Below, one piece after another: positions 1-9,017 of a stretch of 64,000 nt of DNA. The position numbers and the translations under genes are program-made. Within the stretch, counting starts at the first letter, position 1. Every line of letters begins with the position of its first letter. Where the stretch lies: assembly GCF_003667825.1 (NCBI RefSeq), contig NZ_CP033043.1, forward strand, positions 1,241,001 to 1,305,000, in the 5' to 3' direction. The DNA comes from Metabacillus litoralis (GTDB taxonomy: Bacteria; Bacillota; Bacilli; Bacillales; Bacillaceae). Below the pieces are notes generated by a model, which did not search any database, was not told the DNA's origin, and saw only the letters and a list, made by a program, of their open reading frames with translations.

Positions 1-128
1 AACTAGATTTACTCGAAAAAGCATCTGTTGTGACAAAGGTAACCTCGGATGAAGAAATCATCTGGGACATTCGTGAATTAGATCGTGCAGAGCTGGAATA
101 TTTAACATTAATGGTGGTGAGAAAATAA
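1..128 (+). CDS. cbiL: CbiL, cobalt-precorrin-2 C20-methyltransferase (3' end only)
   Basis: Only the last 41 codons or so are inside the window; the reading frame enters at position 3 and stops with TAA at 126-128. The visible tail contains EEIIWDIRELDRAELEYLTL, which resembles the C-terminus of precorrin-2 C20-methyltransferases, where a W-D-I/L stretch precedes a final Y-x-S/T-L strand. The stop overlaps the ATG of the next gene by one base (TAATG), so the two are translationally coupled. The call rests on a short tail plus the operon position just before cbiF. Another precorrin methyltransferase of the same fold remains possible. Confidence 0.6.
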   Translation, partial: LDLLEKASVVTKVTSDEEIIWDIRELDRAELEYLTLMVVRK

Positions 129-901
129 TGAAAATTACAATTATAGGAGCCGGTCCAGGAGATCCTGATTTAATTACTGTTAAAGGATTAAAGCTGCTTC
201 AGGAAGCTGATGTTGTCCTCTATGCAGATTCATTAGTTAGCAGTGAGCTAATCGAGAAGGCAAAGCCCGAGGCGGAAGTAATAAAAACAGCAGGCATGCA
301 TTTAGAGGAAATGGTTGAGGTGATGGTTGATCGCGTACAAGAGGGTAAAAAGGTCGTGCGTGTTCATACAGGTGACCCGGCAGTATATGGTGCGATTATG
401 GAGCAGATTGCGATTCTAAATAAACAAGATGTTCACGTTGAAATCATTCCTGGAGTTAGCTCTGTTTTTGCTTCAGCTGCAGCTTTAGGTGCTGAGCTAA
501 CCATTCCTGAGTTAACACAAACCGTTATTCTTACCCGTGCAGAAGGGAGAACGCCTGTTCCTGATGCCGAGAAATTAAAGGATTTAGCGAAACACAACTG
601 TACAATTGCACTATTTTTAAGTGCAACACTTACGAAAAAAATTGTAAAAGAATTTTTAGATGCAGGCTGGAGCAAGGATACACCAGTTGGGGTTGTATAC
701 AAAGCAACATGGCCTGATCAAAAAATTGTTCGTTCCACACTTGAGCATCTTGATGATGATATGCGCACAAACGGCATACGTAAACAAGCAATGATTCTAG
801 CAGGCTGGGCACTTGATCCTGATATTCATCATAAAGATTTTAAATCAAAGCTTTATGATAAAGCATTCACTCATGGCTATCGTAAAGGAGTGAAAGAATG
901 A
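128..901 (+). CDS. cbiF: CbiF/CobM, cobalt-precorrin-4 C11-methyltransferase
   Basis: S-adenosylmethionine-dependent cytoplasmic enzyme that methylates C11 of cobalt-precorrin-4 during corrin ring contraction. The 257-residue protein opens with the tetrapyrrole-methylase strand and loop IIGAGPGDPDLITVKG, has the VRVHTGDPAVYGA segment near residue 79, and EIIPGVSSVFASAAALG near residue 102. Both are hallmarks of the class III methylase fold. Length is typical. It starts one base inside the upstream stop and ends with a 4-base overlap with cbiG (ATGA). Because cbiG is adjacent, the cobalt-early (CbiF) role is preferred over CobM of the aerobic pathway. Confidence 0.93.
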   Translation: MKITIIGAGPGDPDLITVKGLKLLQEADVVLYADSLVSSELIEKAKPEAEVIKTAGMHLEEMVEVMVDRVQEGKKVVRVHTGDPAVYGAIMEQIAILNKQDVHVEIIPGVSSVFASAAALGAELTIPELTQTVILTRAEGRTPVPDAEKLKDLAKHNCTIALFLSATLTKKIVKEFLDAGWSKDTPVGVVYKATWPDQKIVRSTLEHLDDDMRTNGIRKQAMILAGWALDPDIHHKDFKSKLYDKAFTHGYRKGVKE

Positions 902-2022
902 CGCTCGTTTTAGAAGAAGGAAAAATTTTGGATCTAAAACAAACAGGTCAATATGCTGTTATTGCCATCACAAAGCATGGAGTGGAGTTAGCTCGTCATC
1001 TTACTGCTAATTTTCATCAAACAGACTTGTTTTATATGAGCAAATTTGAAAAAGGAGACGAAGATGCCCGGAATATTACTCTTTTTGAGGGAAATGTCCG
1101 CATGCTGCTTCCAACTCTTTTTCAAACATATAAAGGTATCATTATGATCATTTCTTTAGGCGCTGTTGTTCGAATGATTGCTCCTATTTTAAAAGATAAA
1201 AAAACAGATCCTGCTGTTGTGGTCATAGATGATAAAGGCAACCATGTGATCAGTGTGCTTTCAGGTCACTTAGGTGGAGCTAATGAGCTAACAAGAGAAG
1301 TGGCCGAATTATTAAAAGCAACACCGGTTATTACCACAGCCTCCGATGTTCAAAAAACCATTCCTGTGGATTTATTTGGAAGCCGATTCGGCTGGGTATG
1401 GGAGAGCGCTGAAAAATTAACACCTGTTAGTGCTTCAGTTGTAAATGAAGAGCATGTTGCCATTGTTCAAGAATCAGGTGAAAAAGAATGGTGGACATAT
1501 GATACTCCTTTACCGGAAACATTGAAAATTTATCAGAATATTCAAGACGCAATCTCGGCAAAGCCTCAAGCAGCACTTGTTGTTACACATCGAAACCTAA
1601 CAGAAGCTGAAAGTGTCATTTTACAAAACGGCGTTCTTTACCGACCTAAGGTTCTCGTTCTTGGTATTGGGTGTAATCGGGGCACATCGAAGGAAGAAAT
1701 TGAACAGGTGATCGAGGAAACATTGCAGGAGTTACAGTTTTCGCCGAAAAGTGTGAAAGCAATTTGTTCAATTGATTTGAAAAAAGATGAACAAGGCATT
1801 ATTGAGGTTGCACAGAAACATCAATGGGAATTCACCTGTTATTCGGCTGAAGAATTGAATCGTGTACCGATCGAGCTTCCTTCAGAAACTGTATATAAAT
1901 TTACAGGTGCATACGGGGTTAGTGAACCGGCTGCCCGCTTATATAGTGGGGCATCATCACTTTCACTAACAAAGAAAAAATCAGGAAATGTAACGATTTC
2001 TGTTGCCGTAATTCCTTATTAG
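898..2022 (+). CDS. cbiG: CbiG, cobalt-precorrin-5A hydrolase
   Basis: CbiG opens the delta-lactone of cobalt-precorrin-5A and releases the C20 fragment as acetaldehyde, a step specific to the oxygen-independent pathway. The 374-residue protein has the expected N-terminal, central and C-terminal parts: the N-terminal half carries the IIMISLGAVVRMIAPIL stretch and DDKGNHVISVLSGHLGGANE, and the C-terminal half has VLGIGCNRGTSKEE and the GVSEPAARL motif, all typical of CbiG. It is not fused to another enzyme here. It overlaps cbiF by 4 bases and is 16 bases from cbiA. Its presence shows this is a cobalt-early B12 operon. Confidence 0.93.
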   Translation: MTLVLEEGKILDLKQTGQYAVIAITKHGVELARHLTANFHQTDLFYMSKFEKGDEDARNITLFEGNVRMLLPTLFQTYKGIIMIISLGAVVRMIAPILKDKKTDPAVVVIDDKGNHVISVLSGHLGGANELTREVAELLKATPVITTASDVQKTIPVDLFGSRFGWVWESAEKLTPVSASVVNEEHVAIVQESGEKEWWTYDTPLPETLKIYQNIQDAISAKPQAALVVTHRNLTEAESVILQNGVLYRPKVLVLGIGCNRGTSKEEIEQVIEETLQELQFSPKSVKAICSIDLKKDEQGIIEVAQKHQWEFTCYSAEELNRVPIELPSETVYKFTGAYGVSEPAARLYSGASSLSLTKKKSGNVTISVAVIPY

Positions 2023-2038
2023 AGAGGTGGAGGTTTAG

Positions 2039-3415
2039 GTGACTGAACGCAGAATCGTCATTGCTGGAACCGGTAGTGGTGTTGGAAAAACAACGCTAAC
2101 AATTGGTTTAATGTCAGCATTAAGAAAAAAAGGCTTAACCGTGCAAGGCTTTAAATGTGGACCAGATTATATTGATCCCTCTTATCATACAGCTGTTACA
2201 AACCGTGTTTCTCGAAATCTTGATAGCTGGATGCTGTCAGAAGAAAAGGTGCTAGACATCTTTTCTCATGGAAGTAAAGGGGCAGATATCTCCATTATGG
2301 AGGGTGTGATGGGGTTTTATGATGGAAAAGACCCACGCACAAACGTAGGAAGTACAGCCGAAATTAGTATGATTACAGAGAGTCCTGTTTTGTTGGTCGT
2401 TAATTGTGCAAGCATGGCTCGAAGTGCTGCGGCAATTGTTAAAGGATTTCAAATGCTTTCTGAAGGTCCTAATATCGTGGGTGTTATTGCAAACAGAGTT
2501 GGAAGTGAAGGTCACTTCAAGCTTGTCAAAACAGCCATTGAGCAGGAATGTGATGTTCCTGTTATCGGATATTTAAAAAGAGAAAATGATATTGAAATAC
2601 CTGAACGACATCTCGGCCTTATTCCTTCCATTGAAAGAGGAGAATTAGATTCTTTCTTTGACAAATTAGGTGAATTGGTACTCGAAACCGTCGACATTGA
2701 CAGATTACTCACTTTATCTGAAGCAGAACCAATTCAACATAAATCAATCTCTTCTCTTTTCGATAAAAAGAAAGCAACTTCAGTAAAGATTGCTGTAGCA
2801 AAGGATGCTGCCTTTAATTTCTATTATCCTGAAAATCTCGAAATCTTGGAAACTCAAGGTGCTGAGCTCCTATATTTTTCACCACTTGCAAATGAAGTAT
2901 TACCTGAAGGCGCGGATGGTCTCTACATAGGTGGTGGTTTTCCTGAGGAATTTGCTAGTGAGCTTTCAAAGAACGACGCAGCAAAGACATCTATAAAGAA
3001 GGCGATTGAGCAAGGTTTACCAACACTTGCTGAATGTGGCGGATTCATGTATTTAACAGATTCCATTGAAACAAGTGAAGAAAACCGTTATGAAATGGTT
3101 GGTGTCATCTCAGGTGAAGTCAAAATGCACACTAAAAGAGTGGCATTAGGCTACCGAGATATTACTGGTCGAAAAGGAAATTTCCTTATCAATGAAAATC
3201 AAAAAGCACGAGGTCATGAATTTCATTATTCAACTTTTGAACCACACTCAGACGTTACGCATGCTTATGAAACAAAAGGCATGAGAGGGACTAAGCTTGA
3301 AGGCTGTTTAACTCATAATCTTGTAGCAGGATACACGCACTTTCACTTTGCTTCTTGTCCTGAAATGGTCGAAAACTGGATCACCTTTTGTAAGGAAATC
3401 AAAGCATATGGGTAA
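2039..3415 (+). CDS. cbiA: CbiA/CobB, cobyrinate a,c-diamide synthase
   Basis: Glutamine-dependent, ATP-using amidotransferase that amidates the a and c carboxylates of cobyrinic acid. The 458-residue protein has an N-terminal dethiobiotin-synthetase-like ATPase domain with P-loop GTGSGVGKTTLTIGL near residue 10, KCGPDYIDPSYH, and a C-terminal class I glutaminase domain with the nucleophile in AECGGFMYL near residue 330 and HxH near the end. The start is GTG at 2039 preceded by a GAGGTGGAGG ribosome site. The 3' end overlaps cobQ by 8 bases. Confidence 0.95.
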   Translation: MTERRIVIAGTGSGVGKTTLTIGLMSALRKKGLTVQGFKCGPDYIDPSYHTAVTNRVSRNLDSWMLSEEKVLDIFSHGSKGADISIMEGVMGFYDGKDPRTNVGSTAEISMITESPVLLVVNCASMARSAAAIVKGFQMLSEGPNIVGVIANRVGSEGHFKLVKTAIEQECDVPVIGYLKRENDIEIPERHLGLIPSIERGELDSFFDKLGELVLETVDIDRLLTLSEAEPIQHKSISSLFDKKKATSVKIAVAKDAAFNFYYPENLEILETQGAELLYFSPLANEVLPEGADGLYIGGGFPEEFASELSKNDAAKTSIKKAIEQGLPTLAECGGFMYLTDSIETSEENRYEMVGVISGEVKMHTKRVALGYRDITGRKGNFLINENQKARGHEFHYSTFEPHSDVTHAYETKGMRGTKLEGCLTHNLVAGYTHFHFASCPEMVENWITFCKEIKAYG

Positions 3416-4937
3416 GGGTTTGCCGATCATGTTTCAGGGAACGCATTCTGATGCAGGAAAAAGTGTGATTGTCACAGCATTTTGCCGAATTTTTGCACAA
3501 GATGGATATAAAACAGCACCTTTTAAATCGCAAAACATGGCATTAAATTCATATATTACGATCGATGGGAAGGAAATCGGACGGGCACAAGGTGTGCAGG
3601 CTGAAGCCGCTTTTATTCAAGCAACAACTGATATGAATCCGATTTTAATTAAGCCAAACCGTGATTATGAATCACAAATTGTTGTTCATGGAAAGCCCTA
3701 TAAAAACATGCAAGCTGGGGAGTATCGAAAAGCGTTTTTTCAAACAGGCTTAGCATTAATTCAGGAATCACTCACAAATCTTACGAATACATACGACCGA
3801 ATTGTGATAGAAGGTGCCGGAAGTCCTGCCGAAATCAATTTAAATGATCGTGAGCTTGTCAATATGCGGGTAGCCCGAATGGCAAACGCTCCAGTTGTAT
3901 TAATTGGTGATATTGAAAAAGGCGGTGTTTTTGCTAGTTTAGTAGGAACACTCCAACTGCTTGATCGTGAAGATCATGATCGAGTCATCGGAGTGATCAT
4001 TAACAAATTTCGAGGAGATGTTCGCCTTTTAGAGCCGGGGCTTAAATGGTTTGAAGAATATTCAGGTAAAAAGGTATTAGGAGTGATCCCGTATATCCCT
4101 CATCTTAACATCGATGCCGAAGACTCAGTTGTTTTAAATCAATATACTTCAGCGGTAAATGAAGAAAAAGAAATAGATATTGCTGTTATTCAGTATCCAA
4201 AAATTTCTAACTTCACTGATATTGATCCATTTTTTCATGAGCAGGATTGTCATGTGCGATTTATTACGAGAAGTAATCAGGTGAAAAATCCGGATATTTT
4301 GATCTTACCTGGTAGCAAAAACACAATAGAAGATCTTAAGTTTCTTAAAGAAAGTGGAATTGCTCAAAAAATAGTAGAGCTCCATGAAAAGAAGCAAGCA
4401 CATATTATCGGTATTTGCGGTGGATATCAAATGCTTGGGTTAAAGATTACGGATCCTGATGGAATTGAATCCTCATACAATGAGATGGAGGGACTAAGCC
4501 TTCTTCCGCTACGAACCACTATGAAAAAGGATAAAACAACCGTGCTGTCAGAAGGACACTTACATTTTAACGATCAATCCTATCATGTAAAAGGTTATGA
4601 AATTCATATGGGGGCAACAAATGTGAGTGGCGACTGTTCACCACTTATTCAGCTGTCAGATTCAGTTGATGGATGTAAAACAAGTGATGAGCAGGTTATT
4701 GGCACGTACTTTCATGGTGTTTTTCATAACGATGATTTTCGAAAAGGGTATTTAAACGCGGTTCGCATTAGTAAGGGATTAACACCTATAGAAGAAAGAA
4801 TTTCATTTAACCAGCTTAGAGAGGAAGCTTTTGATCTATTAGCTGATCACGTGCGAAACCATGTTGATCTTACCTTCATTCAACATGAAATGGAAAGATT
4901 TCATCAAAGGAGTGTAAAAATTGATTCACATATATAA
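3408..4937 (+). CDS. cobQ: CobQ/CbiP, cobyric acid synthase
   Basis: Amidates the b, d, e and g carboxylates of adenosylcobyrinic a,c-diamide to give adenosylcobyric acid, using glutamine and ATP. From ATG 3408 the protein is 509 residues, the family length; an upstream in-frame ATG at 3348 would lie deep inside cbiA and is not credible. Landmarks are the N-terminal MFQGTHSDAGKS P-loop, FKSQNMALNS, the ILPGSKNTIEDL segment, and the triad-type glutaminase with IIGICGGYQMLG and a GTYFHGVF histidine. It overlaps cbiA by 8 bases and cobT by 17 bases, so coupling is tight. Confidence 0.94.
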   Translation: MGKGLPIMFQGTHSDAGKSVIVTAFCRIFAQDGYKTAPFKSQNMALNSYITIDGKEIGRAQGVQAEAAFIQATTDMNPILIKPNRDYESQIVVHGKPYKNMQAGEYRKAFFQTGLALIQESLTNLTNTYDRIVIEGAGSPAEINLNDRELVNMRVARMANAPVVLIGDIEKGGVFASLVGTLQLLDREDHDRVIGVIINKFRGDVRLLEPGLKWFEEYSGKKVLGVIPYIPHLNIDAEDSVVLNQYTSAVNEEKEIDIAVIQYPKISNFTDIDPFFHEQDCHVRFITRSNQVKNPDILILPGSKNTIEDLKFLKESGIAQKIVELHEKKQAHIIGICGGYQMLGLKITDPDGIESSYNEMEGLSLLPLRTTMKKDKTTVLSEGHLHFNDQSYHVKGYEIHMGATNVSGDCSPLIQLSDSVDGCKTSDEQVIGTYFHGVFHNDDFRKGYLNAVRISKGLTPIEERISFNQLREEAFDLLADHVRNHVDLTFIQHEMERFHQRSVKIDSHI

Positions 4938-5988
4938 TGACATTCCACCTCTTGATAAACGAGTAGGAAAAAGGGTTCGTGCCTATATCGACACATTAAC
5001 AAAACCCCCGGGAAGTCTTGGACGATTAGAAGCACTAGCTATTGAGCTAGCTGAAATGACTGGTAAGCCTTTTCCAACTGTCACACCACCAGGGGTTATC
5101 ATATTTGCCGCTGATCATGGTGTAACAGAAGATGGGGTATCTGCATTTCCTCAGAATGTTACAGCTCAGATGGTTCAAAACTTCTTAAACGGCGGAGCAG
5201 CAATAAATGTGTTTTCACGACAAATACAAGCGATGTTTGAAATTGTGGATGTAGGTGTTGCAGAAGATATTGAATCAAGTGAACTTGTTCAAAAAAAGAT
5301 AAGGTACGGAACAGCTAATTTTAGTAAGCAAGATGCTATGACAAGACAAGAAGCTGAATCAGCCATTGAAGTTGGCTATGAACGAGCACAAGCAATAATA
5401 GCAAAAGGGATAAAATGCTTAATTGTTGGTGAAATGGGAATTGGGAACACCACAGCAAGCAGTGCCATTCTTTCCGTCATCCTTAATCAAAATTTAGATG
5501 AACTTGTTGGAATCGGAACAGGTATTTCAGAAGAAGGACGCAAAGTAAAACAGCAGGTCATTGAACGAAGTATCAAAGCTCGTCAGCCTAATCCAAATGA
5601 TCCACTTGATGTTCTGTCAAAGGTTGGAGGGTTAGAGATAGCAGCAATGGCAGGTGCTATGCTGGCTGCGGCAGAAAATCGCATTCCAATTCTTGTTGAT
5701 GGATTTATTTGTTCAACGGCTGCTGTTATTGCAAAATGCATTCATCCTACTGCAGGTGATTATATGATGATTGGTCACCGTTCTGTTGAAAAAGGCCACA
5801 GTAGGATCATTCGCTTTTTAGAAAAAGAACCACTGCTTCAATTAGGCTTACGTTTAGGAGAAGGATCGGGCGCTGCTGTTGCTTTTCCCATTTTACAATC
5901 AGCAACAAACATGTTAAATGAGATGGCTACATTTCAATCAGCGGGAATATCCAACAAGAATGAAAAAAGAAGAGAGGGAGAATTTTGA
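4921..5988 (+). CDS. cobT: CobT, nicotinate-nucleotide-dimethylbenzimidazole phosphoribosyltransferase
   Basis: Transfers the phosphoribosyl group of NaMN to 5,6-dimethylbenzimidazole, giving alpha-ribazole phosphate. The 355 residues show the family signatures LTKPPGSLGRLE near residue 25, FAADHGVTEDGVSAFP near residue 62, GEMGIGNTTASSAI near residue 175, and the HRSVEKGH and LGEGSGAAVAF motifs. The start is TTG at 4921, set by the AAAGGAGTG site ten bases upstream and by the conserved N-terminus. Its substrate ligand is probably supplied by bluB in the same locus. Confidence 0.95.
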   Translation: MIHIYNDIPPLDKRVGKRVRAYIDTLTKPPGSLGRLEALAIELAEMTGKPFPTVTPPGVIIFAADHGVTEDGVSAFPQNVTAQMVQNFLNGGAAINVFSRQIQAMFEIVDVGVAEDIESSELVQKKIRYGTANFSKQDAMTRQEAESAIEVGYERAQAIIAKGIKCLIVGEMGIGNTTASSAILSVILNQNLDELVGIGTGISEEGRKVKQQVIERSIKARQPNPNDPLDVLSKVGGLEIAAMAGAMLAAAENRIPILVDGFICSTAAVIAKCIHPTAGDYMMIGHRSVEKGHSRIIRFLEKEPLLQLGLRLGEGSGAAVAFPILQSATNMLNEMATFQSAGISNKNEKRREGEF

Positions 5989-6782
5989 CCAAAGGAACCG
6001 TGTATCTGGTAGGAGCAGGACCTGGGGATCCGAAATTAATTACCGTCTACGGATTAGAATGTATCCAAAAATCAGATGTGATTTTATATGATCGCTTAGT
6101 AAATAAAAAATTGTTAGACCACGCAAAGCCTGAAGCAGAACTCATTTTTTGTGGAAAGCTTCCTGGAAAGCATGAACTTATTCAAGAGCAAATCAATGAA
6201 CTGCTTGTAGAAAAATCATTACAAGGGAAAGTTGTTACTCGTTTAAAAGGAGGCGATCCTTCTGTATTTGGGCGTGTTGGGGAAGAGGCAGAGGTACTAG
6301 CCGACCAAAATATTAAGTTTGAAATTGTTCCTGGAATCACATCAGGAATTGCTGCACCAACATACGCGGGAATTACCGTCACACACCGGGATTATGCTTC
6401 ATCATTCGCTATTGTAACAGGCCATGGTCGGGCAGAAAAGAAACAGGACAGTATCAACTGGTCAGCTCTTGCACAAGGAATTGATACAATTGCTTTTTAC
6501 ATGGGTGTCGGAAATTTACACTATATCTGCGAAAAATTAATAGAAAATGGCAAAAACAGTCACACACCGGTTGCGGTCATTCAGTGGGGAACAACAGAGA
6601 AGCAGCGAACGGTTACTGGCACATTAAATACAATTGAAGAAATCGTCAAAGAAGCAGGAATTGAACATCCATCCATCATCATTGTTGGTGAGGTTGTTAA
6701 CCTTCGAGAAAGGATTAAATGGTTTAACGAGATGGAGGCTTCAAGTAATAACGAGGAGGAGAAGTATGTCAATCATTCGTGA
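5985..6782 (+). CDS. cobA: CobA/CysG-A, uroporphyrinogen-III C-methyltransferase (SUMT)
   Basis: Adds methyl groups at C2 and C7 of uroporphyrinogen III to make precorrin-2, the branch point to B12 and siroheme. At 265 residues it is a stand-alone SUMT without a CysG-B dehydrogenase/ferrochelatase domain. Seen motifs are YLVGAGPGDPKLITVYG at the start, VILYDRLV, VTRLKGGDPSVFGRVGEE near residue 80, VPGITSGIAAPTYAGI near residue 113 and IAFYMGV. The start is TTG at 5985 with GAGAGGGAG upstream, overlapping cobT by 4 bases. It lies late in the operon although it acts first in the pathway. Confidence 0.94.
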   Translation: MTKGTVYLVGAGPGDPKLITVYGLECIQKSDVILYDRLVNKKLLDHAKPEAELIFCGKLPGKHELIQEQINELLVEKSLQGKVVTRLKGGDPSVFGRVGEEAEVLADQNIKFEIVPGITSGIAAPTYAGITVTHRDYASSFAIVTGHGRAEKKQDSINWSALAQGIDTIAFYMGVGNLHYICEKLIENGKNSHTPVAVIQWGTTEKQRTVTGTLNTIEEIVKEAGIEHPSIIIVGEVVNLRERIKWFNEMEASSNNEEEKYVNHS

Positions 6783-7335
6783 GTTAAAAACACGTCGAGC
6801 AATACGTGATTACCGTGATCAAGATGTAGAAGATGAAAAAATCAAAGTGCTGCTAGAAGCGGCAACATGGGCTCCAAACGACCGTATGAGAGAGCCTTGG
6901 AGTTTTTATGTGATAAAGGGTGAGGCAAAAGACAGATACGAAGCCCTCGCTAAGGAATATTTAGAGGAACGATTTCCAACGAAGCCACATTTAGTTGAAA
7001 GCTCCATTAAAGTGTTAACCTCAACACCTGTTCATATCGTTGTTACTTCTGATGTTGTACCAGGAGATGCAGACGCTACAAAAGATAACGAATATGCCGT
7101 TTGTTGTGCGATTCATTCTATGTGGCTTGCAGCCAAAGAGCTTGGACTTGGTTTTGTTTGGCGTACAAGAGGTGTAGGACTTGTTCATGATGAACGCCTT
7201 CATCAATTTATCGGTGCACCCGAAAACAAAAAGGTGATTGGGAACATTTTTATCGGATATCCGAATGAAGACTCTCTTCAAAAAATGAAAGAACCAAAAA
7301 GAACGTCATATGAAGAAAAAACAATTTGGTTGTAG
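6766..7335 (+). CDS. Nitroreductase-family flavoprotein in the cobalamin operon (CbiY position)
   Basis: FMN-dependent nitroreductase fold, 189 residues from ATG 6766, chosen because a perfect GAGGAGGAG site lies just upstream; a longer frame starting at 6634 would run inside cobA. The N-terminus SIIRELKTRRAIRDYRDQ and EAATWAPNDRMREPWSFYVI are the FMN-phosphate and flavin-contact segments of this superfamily, and a conserved W-L-A-A-x-E-L-G-L-G stretch follows near residue 125. It is clearly different from BluB in this window. It sits between SUMT and btuR; as I recall the Bacillus megaterium cobI operon, a gene of unknown role called cbiY sits there. A cobalt or corrin reductase role is possible but unproven. 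Confidence 0.75.
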   Translation: MSIIRELKTRRAIRDYRDQDVEDEKIKVLLEAATWAPNDRMREPWSFYVIKGEAKDRYEALAKEYLEERFPTKPHLVESSIKVLTSTPVHIVVTSDVVPGDADATKDNEYAVCCAIHSMWLAAKELGLGFVWRTRGVGLVHDERLHQFIGAPENKKVIGNIFIGYPNEDSLQKMKEPKRTSYEEKTIWL

Positions 7336-7365
7336 AGGTAAAATAACTAAACGAGGGGGGAGCTT

Positions 7366-7911
7366 ATGAGTCAATCAAAGCAACGTGGCCTTATGCTCGT
7401 TTATACTGGTAATGGGAAAGGGAAAACAACCGCAGCACTTGGTCTTGCTATCCGGGCAACAGGACGTGGAAAAAAAGTGCTCATCATTCAATTTATTAAA
7501 TCTCCAACTCGTACATATGGAGAAAAGCTTCAGTTTGACAAAATTGGCATTGAAATGCATCAAACTGGGATTGGATTTACTTGGACAAAAACACCAGAAG
7601 AGCACCGGGAAGCATTAAAAAAAGCATGGGCTTTTACCAAAGAAAAAATTGCATCTCATTCTTATGATGTTGTGATTTTAGATGAGATAAATAATGCTCT
7701 AGCCATTGAAAAATTTCCAATTGATGATGTTCTTCCACTACATGAGGTCATAGATTTGATAAAATCTCGTCCGGAGCATATGCATTTGATTCTGACAGGA
7801 CGCTCTGCTAAAGAGGAAATCATGGCTGAAGCAGATCTTGTTACAGAAATGAAGGAAGTTAAACATTATTATCACGAGGGCATACCTGCAGTGAAAGGAA
7901 TTGAATTTTAA
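7366..7911 (+). CDS. cobO: CobO/BtuR, corrinoid adenosyltransferase
   Basis: Transfers the 5'-deoxyadenosyl group of ATP to Co(I) of corrinoids, forming the upper ligand. The 181-residue protein starts with the P-loop GLMLVYTGNGKGKTTAALGL, which is the CobA/CobO/PduO-unrelated BtuR type, and has DVVILDEINNAL and ILTGRSAKEEI typical of the family. A GAGGGGGGAG site precedes ATG 7366. It overlaps the next gene by one base (TAATG). Confidence 0.94.
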   Translation: MSQSKQRGLMLVYTGNGKGKTTAALGLAIRATGRGKKVLIIQFIKSPTRTYGEKLQFDKIGIEMHQTGIGFTWTKTPEEHREALKKAWAFTKEKIASHSYDVVILDEINNALAIEKFPIDDVLPLHEVIDLIKSRPEHMHLILTGRSAKEEIMAEADLVTEMKEVKHYYHEGIPAVKGIEF

Positions 7912-9017
7912 TGACTTTATTGGAGCAATTTGGTCATGGAGGAGATCTGCTTACTGCAACAAATGTATTTGGGCTTGAAGGAAAGAAGGTACTGGATTTC
8001 AGTGCAAACATTAATCCTCTGGGCCCACCACAGTCAGTAATGGAGGGTTTAAAAAATCAGCTTGAAAGCATTATCCATTATCCTGATCCCGGACAACGAA
8101 AACTTAAAAATAAACTTGCAGAAGTTCTATCCGTTCCTTCTTCTCAGCTCGTCATTGGAAATGGGGCTGCCGAATGTATGGCTCTTGTCCTGCTTGCCTT
8201 AAAACCGAAAACTGTTGGTGTTGTTTATCCTTGTTTTTCCGAATATGAACAGCTTTCAAAAGCATTTGGTGCAAAAGTGGAGGGTTGCTACGGAAGAGAT
8301 GAGGACGACTTAAAGCCTGATATGGTAGAACTTTTGAGGTTAATAAGCAAAGTGAATCTGCTGTTTATCGGGCATCCTAATAATCCCACAGGTACAGCCT
8401 ATACATTGGATGAGTTAAAACAAATAGCAGATTCAGCGGAAAAAGCAAATACGTATGTCGTTATAGATGAAGCATTTATTGACTTTTTAGCTAACGGATC
8501 GGACCTTACCTTACTTCCTTATCTAGAAAACTATCAACATATGATCATTATTCGGTCGATGACAAAGTTTTACGCCATACCAGGCCTCCGGCTAGGTTAC
8601 GCAATTGCGAATCCTGAGCTTATTGGAAAAATGATCGTAAAACAGGTGACTTGGAGCGTGAATCAGCTAGCCCTAATGGCTGGAGAATATTGCTTAAACG
8701 AAAAAGCATATGCTGACGAAACAATCACCCTTATTACGGAACAACGACAGTATGTAAAATCAAAAATTGAACGTGAACTAGGATGGTACGTTTTTGACGG
8801 ACAGGTTAATTATTTATTAGTTCGATCACAAAAAAACATGCAAGCTCAGGATCTTCAATGGAAACTCGGACAAAAAGGGATATTAATAAGATCCTGCTCC
8901 ATGTATAAAGGATTAACAGAACATGATTTTCGCATCGCTATAAGATCTCAAGAAGAAAACAATGTGCTACTACATGCATTAATGGATGTGAAGTCTAAAG
9001 GATGTGAAAGGGTATGA
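7911..9017 (+). CDS. cobD: CobD, L-threonine-O-3-phosphate decarboxylase
   Basis: PLP enzyme of the histidinol-phosphate aminotransferase fold that converts L-threonine phosphate into (R)-1-amino-2-propanol phosphate, the linker between corrin and nucleotide loop. Motifs seen: FSANINPLGPP near residue 27, HYPDPGQRKLK, IGHPNNPTGTAY near residue 152, VVIDEAFIDF near residue 183, and the PLP lysine in IIRSMTKFYAIPGLRLGY. Length 368 is typical. HisC is the alternative, but the operon context and the PduX gene downstream support CobD. Confidence 0.9.
   Translation: MTLLEQFGHGGDLLTATNVFGLEGKKVLDFSANINPLGPPQSVMEGLKNQLESIIHYPDPGQRKLKNKLAEVLSVPSSQLVIGNGAAECMALVLLALKPKTVGVVYPCFSEYEQLSKAFGAKVEGCYGRDEDDLKPDMVELLRLISKVNLLFIGHPNNPTGTAYTLDELKQIADSAEKANTYVVIDEAFIDFLANGSDLTLLPYLENYQHMIIIRSMTKFYAIPGLRLGYAIANPELIGKMIVKQVTWSVNQLALMAGEYCLNEKAYADETITLITEQRQYVKSKIERELGWYVFDGQVNYLLVRSQKNMQAQDLQWKLGQKGILIRSCSMYKGLTEHDFRIAIRSQEENNVLLHALMDVKSKGCERV

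Noticed and set aside
2252..2515. Antisense open frames within the cobalamin operon
   Set aside because: Several minus-strand frames of 60-90 codons lie opposite well-recognised cob genes with no ribosome sites or protein-like motifs; they are shadows.
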